Shown: positions 24,943 through 33,739 of the stretch, piece by piece
How positions within the stretch are numbered: the stretch's first letter is position 1
How the letters are laid out: every line of letters begins with the position of its first letter
Origin: Myxococcus virescens
GTDB taxonomy: Bacteria > Myxococcota > Myxococcia > Myxococcales > Myxococcaceae
Assembly: GCF_900101905.1 (NCBI RefSeq)
Contig: NZ_FNAJ01000002.1
Coordinates: forward strand, 372,001 to 436,000
Reading direction: 5' to 3'
Length of the DNA stretch: 64,000 nucleotides
Notes under the pieces: model-generated
Database searches by the model: none
Told to the model about the DNA's origin: nothing
What the model saw: only the letters and a program-made list of their open reading frames with translations
Made by a program: the position numbers and the translations under genes

Positions 24943-24973
24943 CTTCCCCATCCCTCTCGCGGGGGTGGGGAAG
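24943..24973. terminator. Bidirectional terminator hairpin
   Basis: CTTCCCCATCCC at 24943-24954 pairs with GGGGTGGGGAAG at 24962-24973 (12 bp with one G-T wobble, 7-base loop). It lies in the 56-base gap between the convergent histone-like and HAD genes. Confidence 0.65.
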
Positions 24974-24988
24974 GGCGGGGGCGCGGCT

Positions 24989-25705
24989 TCAGCGCCGCTC
25001 GTCGTCCTTGGCCACTGGGCTGGTGCCGGACTCGTTCCAGGGCCATTCGCGCCGGGACGCCTCGTAGCGCGCGAGCAGCGCCGCCGGGTCCTTCACCAGC
25101 GTGCGGCAGCCCGCGGCGCGCAGGTCATCCGGAGGAAAGCCGCCCGCGAGCACGCCCACGGAGGCCAGGCTCGACTTGTTGGCGGCGAGCGCGTCATAGG
25201 GCGTGTCGCCCACGACGACCGTCACGTCCGCAGGAGGCTTGCCCAGCCGCGCCAGGGCGGCCTCGAAGATGTCCGGGTGGGGCTTGCTCTTGTCCACCTC
25301 GTCCGCGCTCGTCTTCGTCTCGAACAGGCCTTCGATGCCGCACAGCTTCACGTAGTGCTTCAGCTCCTGCTCTTTCGCGCTGGAGGCCAGCACGATGCGG
25401 ATGCCGCCCGCGCGCAGCCGCTGGAAGAGCTCCCGTACCCGGGGGAAGGGACGCACCTTCGGCAGGAACTCGTCCAGGAACAGCTTGCCGCGGTATTCGT
25501 CCAGCTCCTTGCCGAAGCGCTCCACTTCCTCGTCATTGAAGAAGACGGGGATGATCTGGTCGGCGCCCTTGCCAATCTGGCTGCGCACGTGCGCGAACGG
25601 GATGTCCCGGCCGAAGTGAAGGAAGGCGCGCCGCCATGCCTCGGCGTGCTCGTCCACCGAATCCACCAGGGTTCCATCCACGTCGAAGATGACGTTTTCC
25701 ACCAT
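24989..25705 (-). CDS. HAD-superfamily hydrolase (phosphoglycolate phosphatase-like)
   Basis: This 238-residue protein has all four HAD motifs. Motif I is FDVDGTLVDS (nucleophile D8, general acid D10), with a helical cap at about 15-90. Motif II is VLASSAKE (about 105-112). Motif III lysine is in KSKPHPDIFEAAL (about 143-155). Motif IV is VVGDTPYDALAA (about 165-176). The four-helix cap places it with beta-phosphoglucomutase/phosphoglycolate phosphatase-like enzymes. It probably dephosphorylates a small cytoplasmic metabolite; the substrate cannot be named. The lipoprotein gene in the same orientation ends 46 bases upstream. Confidence 0.9.
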   Translation of the reverse strand: MVENVIFDVDGTLVDSVDEHAEAWRRAFLHFGRDIPFAHVRSQIGKGADQIIPVFFNDEEVERFGKELDEYRGKLFLDEFLPKVRPFPRVRELFQRLRAGGIRIVLASSAKEQELKHYVKLCGIEGLFETKTSADEVDKSKPHPDIFEAALARLGKPPADVTVVVGDTPYDALAANKSSLASVGVLAGGFPPDDLRAAGCRTLVKDPAALLARYEASRREWPWNESGTSPVAKDDERR

Positions 25706-25751
25706 GTGCCTTGTCCCTCGGCCTCGAAGGTGGGGATGCCGAGGGTGGCGG

Positions 25752-26555
25752 TCAACCGTCCGTGGGCTGGGTGGCGGGGGTGGACTCCACCAGTGTCCGC
25801 GTCTGTACGTCGTAGCCTTCGGGGGCGGTGAGGGTGAAGCCGTCGTTGGGCAGGGCCGCGTTCAGCTCCACGCGCGTGAGCACCGTTTCGCCTACGCGCT
25901 TGCCTCCCTGCCACCGGCCAAGGCGCTTGGGCACGCACAGCGACAAGTCCGCGTCGCAGTGCTCCTCCTCCACGCGCTCCTCGGCCGCGGCGCCGTCCGG
26001 TGAGACGGTGCGCCGGCCCAGGAAGTCCAGCTGGGGCCAGCGCAGCACGTAGACCATCTCCAGTCCCGCGGCGTCACCGTCCAGCTTCTGCACCAGCTCC
26101 ACCGCCTGCGGCGCCAGCGGGTGCGTGGCGCGGCGGACCGTCGCGTGGCTCAGCAAGAGCGGCGTCCGGAAGCCCTCCGGCGTGAAGGGGTGGAACGTCT
26201 CCGACAGGAAGCCGGCGAGCTTCGCGGGCGGCAGCTCCGAGGTGAAGGTGCTGAAGCGCTTCTCCCCGTCGAGCTGCTGGAAGAAGTGCGTGCCATCCCA
26301 CGCGAAGGTGCGCGAGGCGGGCGGGCCCAGCGTGCCACGCAGGCGCTGCGGCGCGCGGAATTCGAAGGTGAACGTCACCGGCTCCAGCCCCGCGTCCTGC
26401 ACGGTGCCGGCGATGCGGTAGCTCTTCAGCTTCGCTTCGCGGGTGACGAGCCCGGCTTTGACTTCGGGCAGCAGTGTGGCCGCGTCATCGCCGCCCTTCT
26501 TGGGGCAGCCGGTGAGGGCCGTCAGGGCACACAACAGGAGGAGGCGTTCACGCAT
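25752..26555 (-). CDS. Lipoprotein, outer-membrane LolA/DUF4292-like fold possible
   Basis: This 267-residue protein starts at the ATG of MRERLLLLCALTALTGC, a lipoprotein signal peptide with lipobox LTGC (Cys 17). An upstream in-frame ATG at 26573 would add six residues and is less likely. The body alternates beta strands (LKSYRIAGTVQDAGLEPVTF, LRGTLGPPASRTFAWDG), resembling LolA/LolB-type half-barrels, but there is no firm signature. It has no catalytic motif. It is probably co-transcribed with the HAD hydrolase gene. The function is unknown. Confidence 0.75.
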   Translation of the reverse strand: MRERLLLLCALTALTGCPKKGGDDAATLLPEVKAGLVTREAKLKSYRIAGTVQDAGLEPVTFTFEFRAPQRLRGTLGPPASRTFAWDGTHFFQQLDGEKRFSTFTSELPPAKLAGFLSETFHPFTPEGFRTPLLLSHATVRRATHPLAPQAVELVQKLDGDAAGLEMVYVLRWPQLDFLGRRTVSPDGAAAEERVEEEHCDADLSLCVPKRLGRWQGGKRVGETVLTRVELNAALPNDGFTLTAPEGYDVQTRTLVESTPATQPTDG

Positions 26556-26564
26556 GGGAGGGCA

Positions 26565-26602
26565 CAAAAGCAAGAAGGCCCGCCTGTCGCCAGGGGGCCT
26601 TC
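26565..26602 (-). terminator. Rho-independent terminator of the small lipoprotein gene
   Basis: On the minus strand, 8-bp arms (plus-strand GAAGGCCC 26574-26581 and GGGCCTTC 26595-26602) form a hairpin followed by TTGCTTTTG (26573-26565). It sits between the stop at 26634 and the start of the next minus-strand gene at 26555. Confidence 0.75.
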
Positions 26603-26633
26603 CGCATGAACCGCGCGGCTTGCGCGGTGTGGA

Positions 26634-26981
26634 CTACTTGACCGCCACGCCCACGGCGCTGGAGCTGGTCACGCCGATGATGGTGCCGGTCAGGGCGTAG
26701 ATGCCGTGACGGGCGGTGGTGCCCGCGGTCAGCAGCTCCACCTTGGAGGCGCCCATGGCCTTGGCCTCGGCGATGAGCAGCTTGTTGATGACGGTGTCGA
26801 GGTCGCTCTGCACGATGTCGACGATGTGGAAGATGGCGGTCAGGCCCAGGGCGTTGGCCTGAACAACGGCCACGGCCTCACCGTTGGAGGCGATCTCCGT
26901 GCCGGAGACAACGGCGCTCTCAACGCTGGTGCAGGCAACCATGCTGCTGGCGGCAACGGCGGACAGGACGAGCTTCTTCAT
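26634..26981 (-). CDS. Small lipoprotein, TRL-like
   Basis: This 115-residue protein has a signal peptide MKKLVLSAVAASSMVAC with the lipidated cysteine at 17. The ATG at 26981 has the ribosome binding site AGAGGGG, which rules out the longer frame to 27038. The mature part (IVQSDLDTVINKLLIAEAKAMGASKVELL, described here as two shorter pieces: a helix up to LLIAEA and a strand MGASKVELL) ends in a glycine- and valine-rich strand pair. It resembles short TRL/TrlF-type lipoproteins that have a GA-K-V motif. It has its own promoter and terminator, so it is a single-gene unit. Confidence 0.75.
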   Translation of the reverse strand: MKKLVLSAVAASSMVACTSVESAVVSGTEIASNGEAVAVVQANALGLTAIFHIVDIVQSDLDTVINKLLIAEAKAMGASKVELLTAGTTARHGIYALTGTIIGVTSSSAVGVAVK

Positions 26982-27072
26982 GTTCTTTCCCCTCTTGAAT
27001 TGGATGCTTGTGTGGTGGCCGGACGCCTTGGAGAGCAACCGGCCGTTGTCTTGAGACCTTCAAGCGGGCGGG

Positions 27073-27100
27073 GTCGTAGCAGATGTCGACTCCATGTCAA
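27073..27100 (-). promoter_or_regulatory. Sigma-70-type promoter for the small lipoprotein gene
   Basis: On the minus strand TTGACA (plus 27095-27100) is followed after 16 bases by TACGAC (plus 27073-27078), with TG one base upstream as in an extended -10. The start codon lies about 90 bases downstream. The match to the -35 consensus is perfect. Confidence 0.6.
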
Positions 27101-27192
27101 GGTCCGTCCGAGACACTTGGTATCGCTCCGGCTGGGCGGCTGCGCGTTGCAATGCACACCTCCTCTTGCTAGCCAACCTCGAGGCTCCCTTC

Positions 27193-28191
27193 ATGGACAC
27201 CGTCTCCGCTGCCCGCCCCGCGCCGCGTTACTGGGTGCACCTGTTGCTCCTGGTGCTGACGGTAGGGACCACCTTCACCTCGTACCTGCTCTACTTCCAT
27301 TTCCAGCGGCCCTACTCACTGGGAGAGGTGTCCCCCGAAGCGGCCTTCCGCGCGCTGGCCTTCAGCCTGTCGCTGCTGGCCATCCTGGGGACCCACGAGA
27401 TGGGGCACTACGTGTTGGCGCGCTGGCACCGGGTTGAAACATCCCTGCCCTATTTCATCCCGCTGCCGGTGCTCGGCGTGGGCACGCTGGGCGCCGTCAT
27501 CCGCATTCGCGACCGCATCCCGAACCGCAACGCCCTGGTGGACATTGGCGCGGCGGGACCGCTCGCGGGGTTGGCGGTGGCCCTGCCCATCCTCTTCTGG
27601 GGGCTGGCTCACTCCACCGTGGTGGATGCGCCGGACATCCCGTCCACCCTCTTTCCAGGGGACGGCTCGCTGTGGGCCATTGGCCGGGACGTCTTCACCT
27701 GGGTGATGGACCGCGTCACCAACGCGCCGCCCGCGCCGGAGACGCCTTTCAACGGCGTGCAGACGCTCTTCGGCGACAGCCTGTTGATGCAGGGCCTGAC
27801 GCGCCTGGCCCTGGGGCCGCTTCCGGAGGGCAAGGACATCCTGGTCCATCCGGTGGTCATCGCTGGCTGGTTCGGGCTGCTCGTCACGCTGCTGAACCTG
27901 ATGCCCGTGGGGCAGCTCGACGGCGGGCACCTGGCCTATGCGCTGTGGGGCCGGCGCGCGCACTGGGTGGGCCGCGCGGTGGCGTTGGTGCTGTTGGTTC
28001 TCACCCTTTTCGTCACCGCGTCCTGGGGCTTGTGGCTGCTGGTGACGAGCAAGCTGGTAGGCTTCGGCCATCCCGAGGTGGTGGAACCCCAGCAACCGCT
28101 CAGTCCGCTGAGGAAGTGGATCTGCGCGCTGTGCCTGCTGGCACTCATCGGCTGCGCCATGCCCATTCCCCTGCGCCAGGTGATGACATGA
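27193..28191 (+). CDS. M50 site-2 protease-family intramembrane metallopeptidase
   Basis: This 332-residue polytopic membrane protein starts at ATG 27193 with GAGG at 27181. The zinc-binding HExxH is in GTHEMGHYVLARW (about residues 63-75), and the second motif NLMPVGQLDGGHLAYALW (about 235-252) supplies the third ligand (LDG). About six hydrophobic segments flank these, as in site-2 proteases without a PDZ domain. Such enzymes cut single-span membrane proteins within the bilayer, often to release regulators. The stop overlaps the start of the zinc-ribbon gene (ATGA), so that neighbour is a possible partner or substrate. Confidence 0.9.
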   Translation: MDTVSAARPAPRYWVHLLLLVLTVGTTFTSYLLYFHFQRPYSLGEVSPEAAFRALAFSLSLLAILGTHEMGHYVLARWHRVETSLPYFIPLPVLGVGTLGAVIRIRDRIPNRNALVDIGAAGPLAGLAVALPILFWGLAHSTVVDAPDIPSTLFPGDGSLWAIGRDVFTWVMDRVTNAPPAPETPFNGVQTLFGDSLLMQGLTRLALGPLPEGKDILVHPVVIAGWFGLLVTLLNLMPVGQLDGGHLAYALWGRRAHWVGRAVALVLLVLTLFVTASWGLWLLVTSKLVGFGHPEVVEPQQPLSPLRKWICALCLLALIGCAMPIPLRQVMT

Positions 28192-28940
28192 AGTTCCAGT
28201 GTGACGCGTGCGAGCGGCTCGTGCCGCTGGAGACCTACCGGATGGAGGCCGGGGGACTCGTGGTGACGTGTGGCCGCTGCGGCGCGGACAGCCGCGTGGG
28301 CCCGCCAGCCGCCACCGCGCCGCGAACAGAGGTGCCGGCTGCTCCCTCCGGGGGGGCTGCGCTGGCGCCGTCGCCGGTGGTGCCGCCCTCCGACAGTTGG
28401 AGCGCTTCCGCGCCAGTGACGCCGGCCCTGCGGGTGGTGCGTTCGGAGTCGGCGCCGCTGACGGACGACGCCCTCTTCGAGCCGCCCCCTGGCGTCTGTC
28501 CCAAGTGCGTGGCGCCTCGGCGCGAGGAGGCCCTGTCCTGCCCGCAGTGCGGGCTCGTCTACGTCAACTACCAGCCCGAGGAGCACCCCCTATCGGACGT
28601 GCTGGCGGACGCGTGGCGCAAGCTGGCGGCGCGCTGGGAGGACTGGGACGCCCATGACCGGCTGATGACGCTGGCGGTGGGGCGGGGCGAGCTGGCCATG
28701 GCGGGGCGGCTGTACCGGATCCGCCTGGCGCGTGCGCCCGACGATGCCGTCGCCCGGCGGGGCCGTGATGAGGTGGTGCGCAGGGCCACCCTGGTGGTGC
28801 CGTCATCGGTGGAGCCCGCCGGAACCCCCAACGTCTTCCGACGCCTGAAGACGGTGGCGGTGGGCGTGGGCTTCATCGTGGTGCTGGTGCTGGCCGTGCT
28901 CGTCTTCCAGCACCTGCGCACGCTGAGCGCGGGGTACTGA
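28188..28940 (+). CDS. Zinc-ribbon protein with one C-terminal membrane helix
   Basis: This 250-residue protein is translationally coupled to the M50 protease gene. The N-terminus has a MJ0042-like zinc finger (CDACERLV...CGRCG, residues 5-33). A proline- and alanine-rich linker follows (about 35-85). A second ribbon (CPKCVAPRREEALSCPQCG, about 105-125) is followed by a helical segment (about 130-200). One transmembrane helix (VGVGFIVVLVLAVLVFQHL, about 225-243) lies near the C-terminus. This gives a cytoplasmic zinc-binding head tethered at its tail. The function is unknown. Confidence 0.82.
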   Translation: MKFQCDACERLVPLETYRMEAGGLVVTCGRCGADSRVGPPAATAPRTEVPAAPSGGAALAPSPVVPPSDSWSASAPVTPALRVVRSESAPLTDDALFEPPPGVCPKCVAPRREEALSCPQCGLVYVNYQPEEHPLSDVLADAWRKLAARWEDWDAHDRLMTLAVGRGELAMAGRLYRIRLARAPDDAVARRGRDEVVRRATLVVPSSVEPAGTPNVFRRLKTVAVGVGFIVVLVLAVLVFQHLRTLSAGY

Positions 28941-29097
28941 GCGCCGGGCTGTCCGGGCGCCGTGCCGCCGGGGGCGGTGCGGCTCGCTGGCGGAGGAGCA
29001 GGCGGCCACCCGGGCCAGGCGGCGCGGCCGCGGCCGGAAACGCGCTTGAAACGGCGGTCGCTGCTATTTTGTCCGGCCGCTTCCCGTCTCCCCCTCG

Positions 29098-31092
29098 GTG
29101 CCGATGTCGCTCTCCGTCTCCACCCCTCCGTCCGTCGACAGCCTGCTCGGTCCGGGAGGCGCGCTCGAGGTCGCGCTGCCCGCGTACGAGCACCGCCCGG
29201 AGCAGCTTCAGATGGCGCGCGCCGTGGAGCGGGCCTTCGCCGAGCACAGCTACCTGCTGGCCGAGGCGGGGACCGGCACGGGCAAGACGCTTGCCTACCT
29301 GGTGCCCGCGCTGCTGTCGGGACGCCGGGTGGTCGTGTCCACGGCCACGAAGACCTTGCAGGACCAGATTTTCTTCAAGGACCTGCCGCTGATGCGGGAG
29401 AAGATGGGCCTGCGCTTCGAGGCCGCGTACCTCAAGGGCCGCAGCAACTACCTCTGCCTGCACCGCTATGACGCCTTCTCCAAGGAGCCGCAGTTCGGCT
29501 CGCGCGAGGAGTCGCGCTACTGGCCCAAGCTGAAGGCGTGGGCGGAGGAGACGGACACCGGCGACCGCAGCGAGCTGGACCTGCCCGAGTCCTTCAGCGC
29601 CTGGTCGCGCCTGTCCACGACGTCCGAGACGTGCGTGGGCACCCGGTGCCCGCAGTACGAGACGTGCTTCGTCACGCGCATGCGCAAGCGCGCGGAGCAG
29701 GCGGACCTGCTGGTGGTCAACCACCACCTCTTCTTCGCGGACCTGGCGCTGCGCAGCTCCGGCAAGCGCACCGAGGGCGTGCTGCCCTGGTATGAGGCCG
29801 TCATCTTCGACGAGGCCCATGCGCTGGAAGACGCGGCCAGCGGCCACTTCGGTTGCAGCGTGTCCAACTACCGGCTGGAGGAGCTGGCGCGGGACGCGGT
29901 GGCGTCGCTGAAGGAGGACGACGCCCGCCACGCCATGCTGCGCGCGCTGGCGGCCCGGTTGCGCGCGGGGGCGGATGCGCTCTTCGCGCAGGCGCCCCGG
30001 GCGCTGGGGCTGTCCGGCCACGAGGCCTCCGTGGCGCTGCGCGCGGAGGTCATGGCGAAGCTGTCCACGCCGCTGGAGGGCGTGCGGGACGCGCTGGCCG
30101 CGTTGTCCGCCTTCACGGTGGGCGAGCGCGAGCCGGAGCTGGCCGCCATCACCCGTCGCTCGGACGAGATGGAGGAGCAGCTCTCCTTCCTGGAGAAGGC
30201 CGAGTCCTCGGACCACGTCTACTGGGCGGAGCAGCGAGGCAAGGGCCTCTTCCTGCGCGCCAGCCCCATCGACGTGGCGAAGGAGCTGCGCGAGCGGATG
30301 TACGGCGCGCTGGACACGGTGGTGTACACGTCCGCGACGCTGGCGGCCGACAGCCGCTTCGACTTCTTCGCCAACCGCATGGGCCTGTACGGCGAGGACG
30401 GCCACCCGGTGACGCGCGTGCGGACGCTGGCGGTGCCCAGCCCCTTCGACTACCCGTCGCAGGCGGCGCTGTACCTGCCCACGCACCTGCCGGACCCGTC
30501 CGCGCCGGGCTTCATCGAGGAGGCGGCGGAGGAGATTGAGCGCCTCTGCGAAGTCACGGGTGGGCGCGCCTTCGTGCTCTTCACGTCCCTGCGCAACATG
30601 GTGCGGGCCTATGAGCTGGTGGCGCCCCGGTTGCCCTATCAGTCGCTGCTGCAAGGCGAGCGCCCCAAGCAGCAGCTGCTGGAGGCCTTCCGCGAGACGC
30701 CGAGCGTCCTCTTCGCGGCGCACAGCTTCTGGGAGGGCGTCGACGTGCCGGGCGACGCGCTGAGCCTGGTCATCATCGACCGGCTGCCCTTCGCGTCGCC
30801 AGGAGACCCGCTGGTGGCCGCGCGCATCAATCAGCTCCAGCAGCGAGGCGAGGAGCCCTTCGAGCAGTACCAGCTCCCGCACGCGGCGCTGGCGCTGCGG
30901 CAGGGCTTCGGCCGGCTCATCCGCACGCAGTCGGACCGGGGCATCGTGGCGATGCTGGACCGGCGCATCGTGACGAAGGCGTATGGCCGGGTGTTCCTCG
31001 ACAGCCTGCCGCCCGCGCGCCGCATGGAGGACGTGGTGTCGCTGAGCCGCTGGTTCAACGGCCCGGTGCGGCCGGTGCGAACCATCCGCTGA
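29098..31092 (+). CDS. ATP-dependent DNA helicase, DinG/YoaA (XPD-like) family
   Basis: This 664-residue superfamily 2 helicase has Walker A AEAGTGTGKTLAYL (about residues 57-70), motif Ia (TATKTLQDQIF) and DEAH box (VIFDEAHALED, about 235-245). C-terminal motifs include the FVLFTSLRNM segment, SFWEGVDVPGD and the QGFGRLIRT arginine-finger motif (about 600-608). Four cysteines (NYLC, then TCVGTRCPQYETCF) sit at the positions of the XPD/DinG iron-sulfur cluster. It unwinds forked or R-loop DNA in repair. A GTG at 29098 and an ATG at 29104 are equally possible starts. It converges on the receptor gene with three bases between stops. Confidence 0.92.
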   Translation: MPMSLSVSTPPSVDSLLGPGGALEVALPAYEHRPEQLQMARAVERAFAEHSYLLAEAGTGTGKTLAYLVPALLSGRRVVVSTATKTLQDQIFFKDLPLMREKMGLRFEAAYLKGRSNYLCLHRYDAFSKEPQFGSREESRYWPKLKAWAEETDTGDRSELDLPESFSAWSRLSTTSETCVGTRCPQYETCFVTRMRKRAEQADLLVVNHHLFFADLALRSSGKRTEGVLPWYEAVIFDEAHALEDAASGHFGCSVSNYRLEELARDAVASLKEDDARHAMLRALAARLRAGADALFAQAPRALGLSGHEASVALRAEVMAKLSTPLEGVRDALAALSAFTVGEREPELAAITRRSDEMEEQLSFLEKAESSDHVYWAEQRGKGLFLRASPIDVAKELRERMYGALDTVVYTSATLAADSRFDFFANRMGLYGEDGHPVTRVRTLAVPSPFDYPSQAALYLPTHLPDPSAPGFIEEAAEEIERLCEVTGGRAFVLFTSLRNMVRAYELVAPRLPYQSLLQGERPKQQLLEAFRETPSVLFAAHSFWEGVDVPGDALSLVIIDRLPFASPGDPLVAARINQLQQRGEEPFEQYQLPHAALALRQGFGRLIRTQSDRGIVAMLDRRIVTKAYGRVFLDSLPPARRMEDVVSLSRWFNGPVRPVRTIR

Positions 31093-31095
31093 GCC

Positions 31096-33234
31096 TCAGG
31101 GCGCGTCGCGCAGCCGCAGGCCGATGCGCGCCAGCAGGGGCGGGCCCAGCGTGTCCACTCCGGCGCGGCCCGCGAGGTACTCGCGGTCGAAGAGGTTCTC
31201 CACCGCGCCGAAGACGTGCAGCTTCCAGAAGAGGCGGCGGCTGGCGGACACGTCCACCACGGCGTAGCCGCCCATGGGGCGCTCGTTGAGGTCGTCCTCG
31301 AACTGCGCGCCCGTCACGCGAAGCTGCACCGTGGCCGTCACGATGTCGGGGTCGTGGAAGGTGAGGATGGCGGTGCCCCGGTGTCGTGGGTCCTGGGCGA
31401 GCTGCTTGCCCACCAGCCCGGGCTGTCCGGGCGAGCGCGTCACGACAGGGTCCACGAAGGTGTACGCGAGCAGCGCCGTCCACTGGCGTGCCAGCCTCCA
31501 GTCCACGCTCGCCTCCACGCCGCGCACCCGCGCCTGTCCCAGGTTCTCCCGCTGTCGCGTGGAGCCATCCGGAAGCGGCTGCTCCAACGTGACGTTGGTG
31601 ATGGGGTCGTCGAGCACGTTCCAGAAGCCCGTCACGCGCGTGGTGAGGCCCCGCGAGGAGGACTCGGCTTCCACGCCGGCCTCGGCGCCCCACAGTCGCT
31701 CCGCGCCCAGGTGGGCGTTGGCGGCGGTGAGGAGGGTGCCCACCTGGAAGGGGCGGTACAGCTCGTTGAGCGTGGGGGCGCGGAACGCACGGTAGGCGGA
31801 GGCGCGCAGGGTGAGCCCCTCCAGCGGACGCACTCGCAGGCCCAACCGTGGGCTGAGCTGCTGCTCGGTGCGGTCGTCGAAGCGCGTGGTGGCCACCGCG
31901 CCGTTGGCGCGCTCCAGACGCTGCTCACCGTCCTGGTTGCGCCACACGTCCATCCGGAGCGCGGCGCTGAGCTCCAAGGCGGGCGAGGGTGTGTAGAGGT
32001 CCTCGATGAAGACACCGCCGGACAATTGGGTGCCTCCGGTGTCGCGCAGGCGGAGGGCGGTCTCCGAGGGCGCGGGCGGGAAGAGCTGCTCCCGGGACGT
32101 GCCCGTCATGCGGCGCGCGTCCAGGCCCGCGGTGAGGACGTGCGTGCCCAGGGCCGTCCAGGACGGGCCGGTCCAGACGAGGGACGCGCCCTGGTCGTTG
32201 GCGGGCACATCCTGGCTGGCGGCCAGCGCCTCGGAAGAGCGGTCCTGGGGGATGCGCGCGCGGTCCTGTTCGAAGCGCTGCACGCGGCCGAAGAGGTCCA
32301 GCGTGAAGGTGCCGCCGTCCGCGGTGCGCAGCCGTGCCCCCGCGCCGAAGTGCGCCAGCTCCACGCGCGCGGTGGTGAGCCGGGTGCCGCCGTTCTGGTC
32401 CTCGCGGAACAGGCCAGCGCGGGCGGAGAGGGTGAGCGCATCGGTGGCATCCACTTCGACGCGCCCGTTGAGGACGGCATGGCTGCTGGGCGTGTCCGCG
32501 TCGATGGCGCCGCGCTGGGCGGCGCTGACGATGGGGTAGCCGTCGCTGTCGAGCAGCTCTGCCTCCAGCGAGGCGCGGACGGGACCCCACATCTGCACCC
32601 CGCGTGCCGCGAGCATGCCCGTATGCGCGTTGCCATAGGTGGCATCCGCGTCGAGCTGCGTTCCGGTGATGTCGCGTGACACGAGCTGCACGACGCCGCC
32701 GAGCGCGCCGCTGCCGTAGAGCGCGGAGCCGCCGCTGGGGACGACCTCGATGCGCTCGAGTCCGAGGCGTGGCAGCGAGCGCCAGAAAATCCAGCCACCA
32801 AACGGGTCGTTGACGGGGATGCCGTCGAGCAGCACGAGGCTGCGCGCCACGCCCGAAGGCGCGAGCCCGCGCAGGTTGAGTCCCTGCGCCGTCGGGTCGG
32901 AGACGAGGCTGGGCGTGCGGCGGAAGGTGGCGGCGGAGGGCACGGTGCGGACCAGCGAGTCCTGCGTCAGCGTGGGGCTCCGGTCGATTTCCGGGCGGGG
33001 GAGGACCGTGATGGTGGCGGGCACGTCCCTCGCCGGCCGGGGGCGGCGCGAGCCCGTGACGACGGTCCGCCCAGCGTCCGCATCCTCTGCCTCCGTCCGC
33101 TCCCGCGTGGGCGCATCCGTTGGCGGCTGCCCGTTCGTGTCGGGAACCTCCTGGGCCTCAGGCGCAGGCGCCGCCATCACCGTGGAGGAGGCGAGGGCCC
33201 AGAGCAGGGGCGCGAGCACCCGGATGCGGCGCAC
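31096..33234 (-). CDS. TonB-dependent receptor, BtuB-like
   Basis: This 712-residue outer-membrane receptor starts at GTG 33234. GGAG lies seven bases upstream, and the start gives a clean signal peptide (RRIRVLAPLLWALASSTVMA). The longer ATG 33270 is an alternative. After a Pro/Thr-rich spacer, a TonB-box-like TVVTGSR and a plug follow (about 60-170; LNLRGLAPSGVARSLVLLDG, IPVND, GSALYGSGALGGVVQLVS). The 22-strand barrel ends LRLRDAP. The order and length match siderophore or vitamin B12 receptors, but no cobalamin riboswitch is visible. A truncated LysR gene lies immediately upstream on the same strand. Confidence 0.88.
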   Translation of the reverse strand: MRRIRVLAPLLWALASSTVMAAPAPEAQEVPDTNGQPPTDAPTRERTEAEDADAGRTVVTGSRRPRPARDVPATITVLPRPEIDRSPTLTQDSLVRTVPSAATFRRTPSLVSDPTAQGLNLRGLAPSGVARSLVLLDGIPVNDPFGGWIFWRSLPRLGLERIEVVPSGGSALYGSGALGGVVQLVSRDITGTQLDADATYGNAHTGMLAARGVQMWGPVRASLEAELLDSDGYPIVSAAQRGAIDADTPSSHAVLNGRVEVDATDALTLSARAGLFREDQNGGTRLTTARVELAHFGAGARLRTADGGTFTLDLFGRVQRFEQDRARIPQDRSSEALAASQDVPANDQGASLVWTGPSWTALGTHVLTAGLDARRMTGTSREQLFPPAPSETALRLRDTGGTQLSGGVFIEDLYTPSPALELSAALRMDVWRNQDGEQRLERANGAVATTRFDDRTEQQLSPRLGLRVRPLEGLTLRASAYRAFRAPTLNELYRPFQVGTLLTAANAHLGAERLWGAEAGVEAESSSRGLTTRVTGFWNVLDDPITNVTLEQPLPDGSTRQRENLGQARVRGVEASVDWRLARQWTALLAYTFVDPVVTRSPGQPGLVGKQLAQDPRHRGTAILTFHDPDIVTATVQLRVTGAQFEDDLNERPMGGYAVVDVSASRRLFWKLHVFGAVENLFDREYLAGRAGVDTLGPPLLARIGLRLRDAP

Positions 33235-33383
33235 GTGAGGACTCCGATGAGTCACGAGGAGGTCGGGCATCGATGCCCGCTCTAGCAGCCCGACGCCCCG
33301 GTTCCAGGTCGTCGGGCGGATGGCCCCGCAGAAGGTGGCGACTGTCCGTCCGATGCTGAACGCACGCTCCAAACCCGGCTGCG

Positions 33384-33689
33384 TCATCCGCCGGCGCGGT
33401 TGCCCGCTACGTCCCGCACGGTGAGCACGGCGGCGTCCACCTCCGCCAGGATGCGACGCGCGTGCCGCAGGAAGGCTTCGCCCGCGGGGAGCAGGCGCAT
33501 GCCACCCCGGGTCCGCTCGAAGAGGCGCGCTCCGAGTTCGTCCTCGAGCGCCTGGATGTGACGGCTGAGCGGCGGCTGCGTCAGGTGCAGGCGACGCGCG
33601 GCCCGGCCCACGTTGCACTCCTCGGCAACGGCGACGAAGGACTGGATGTGCGTAAGGCTCACGTCCGCCACTCTAGCGCTGTCGGCCAT
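33384..33689 (-). CDS. LysR-type regulator, DNA-binding domain only
   Basis: This 101-residue protein consists of the LysR winged helix-turn-helix (SLTHIQSFVAVAEECNVGRA, ARRLHLTQPPLSRHIQALED, RLFERTRGGMRLLPAGEAFL) plus the start of the linker helix (RRILAEVDAAVLTVRDVAG). It stops where the roughly 200-residue effector-binding domain should begin, so it is about one third of the normal length. No remnant of that domain was found before the receptor gene start at 33234. It is either a decayed regulator or a stand-alone DNA binder. It is divergent from map with about 50 bases between starts. Confidence 0.75.
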   Translation of the reverse strand: MADSARVADVSLTHIQSFVAVAEECNVGRAARRLHLTQPPLSRHIQALEDELGARLFERTRGGMRLLPAGEAFLRHARRILAEVDAAVLTVRDVAGNRAGG

Positions 33690-33739
33690 ACCGAAACAGC
33701 ATTGGACGCCAGGCACCCTGGACCCTCACCTTGGCGGCC

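Noticed and set aside
33235-33383. Cobalamin riboswitch before the BtuB-like receptor
   Set aside because: The 149-base gap after the LysR fragment has no recognisable B12-box and is too short for a full cobalamin riboswitch.
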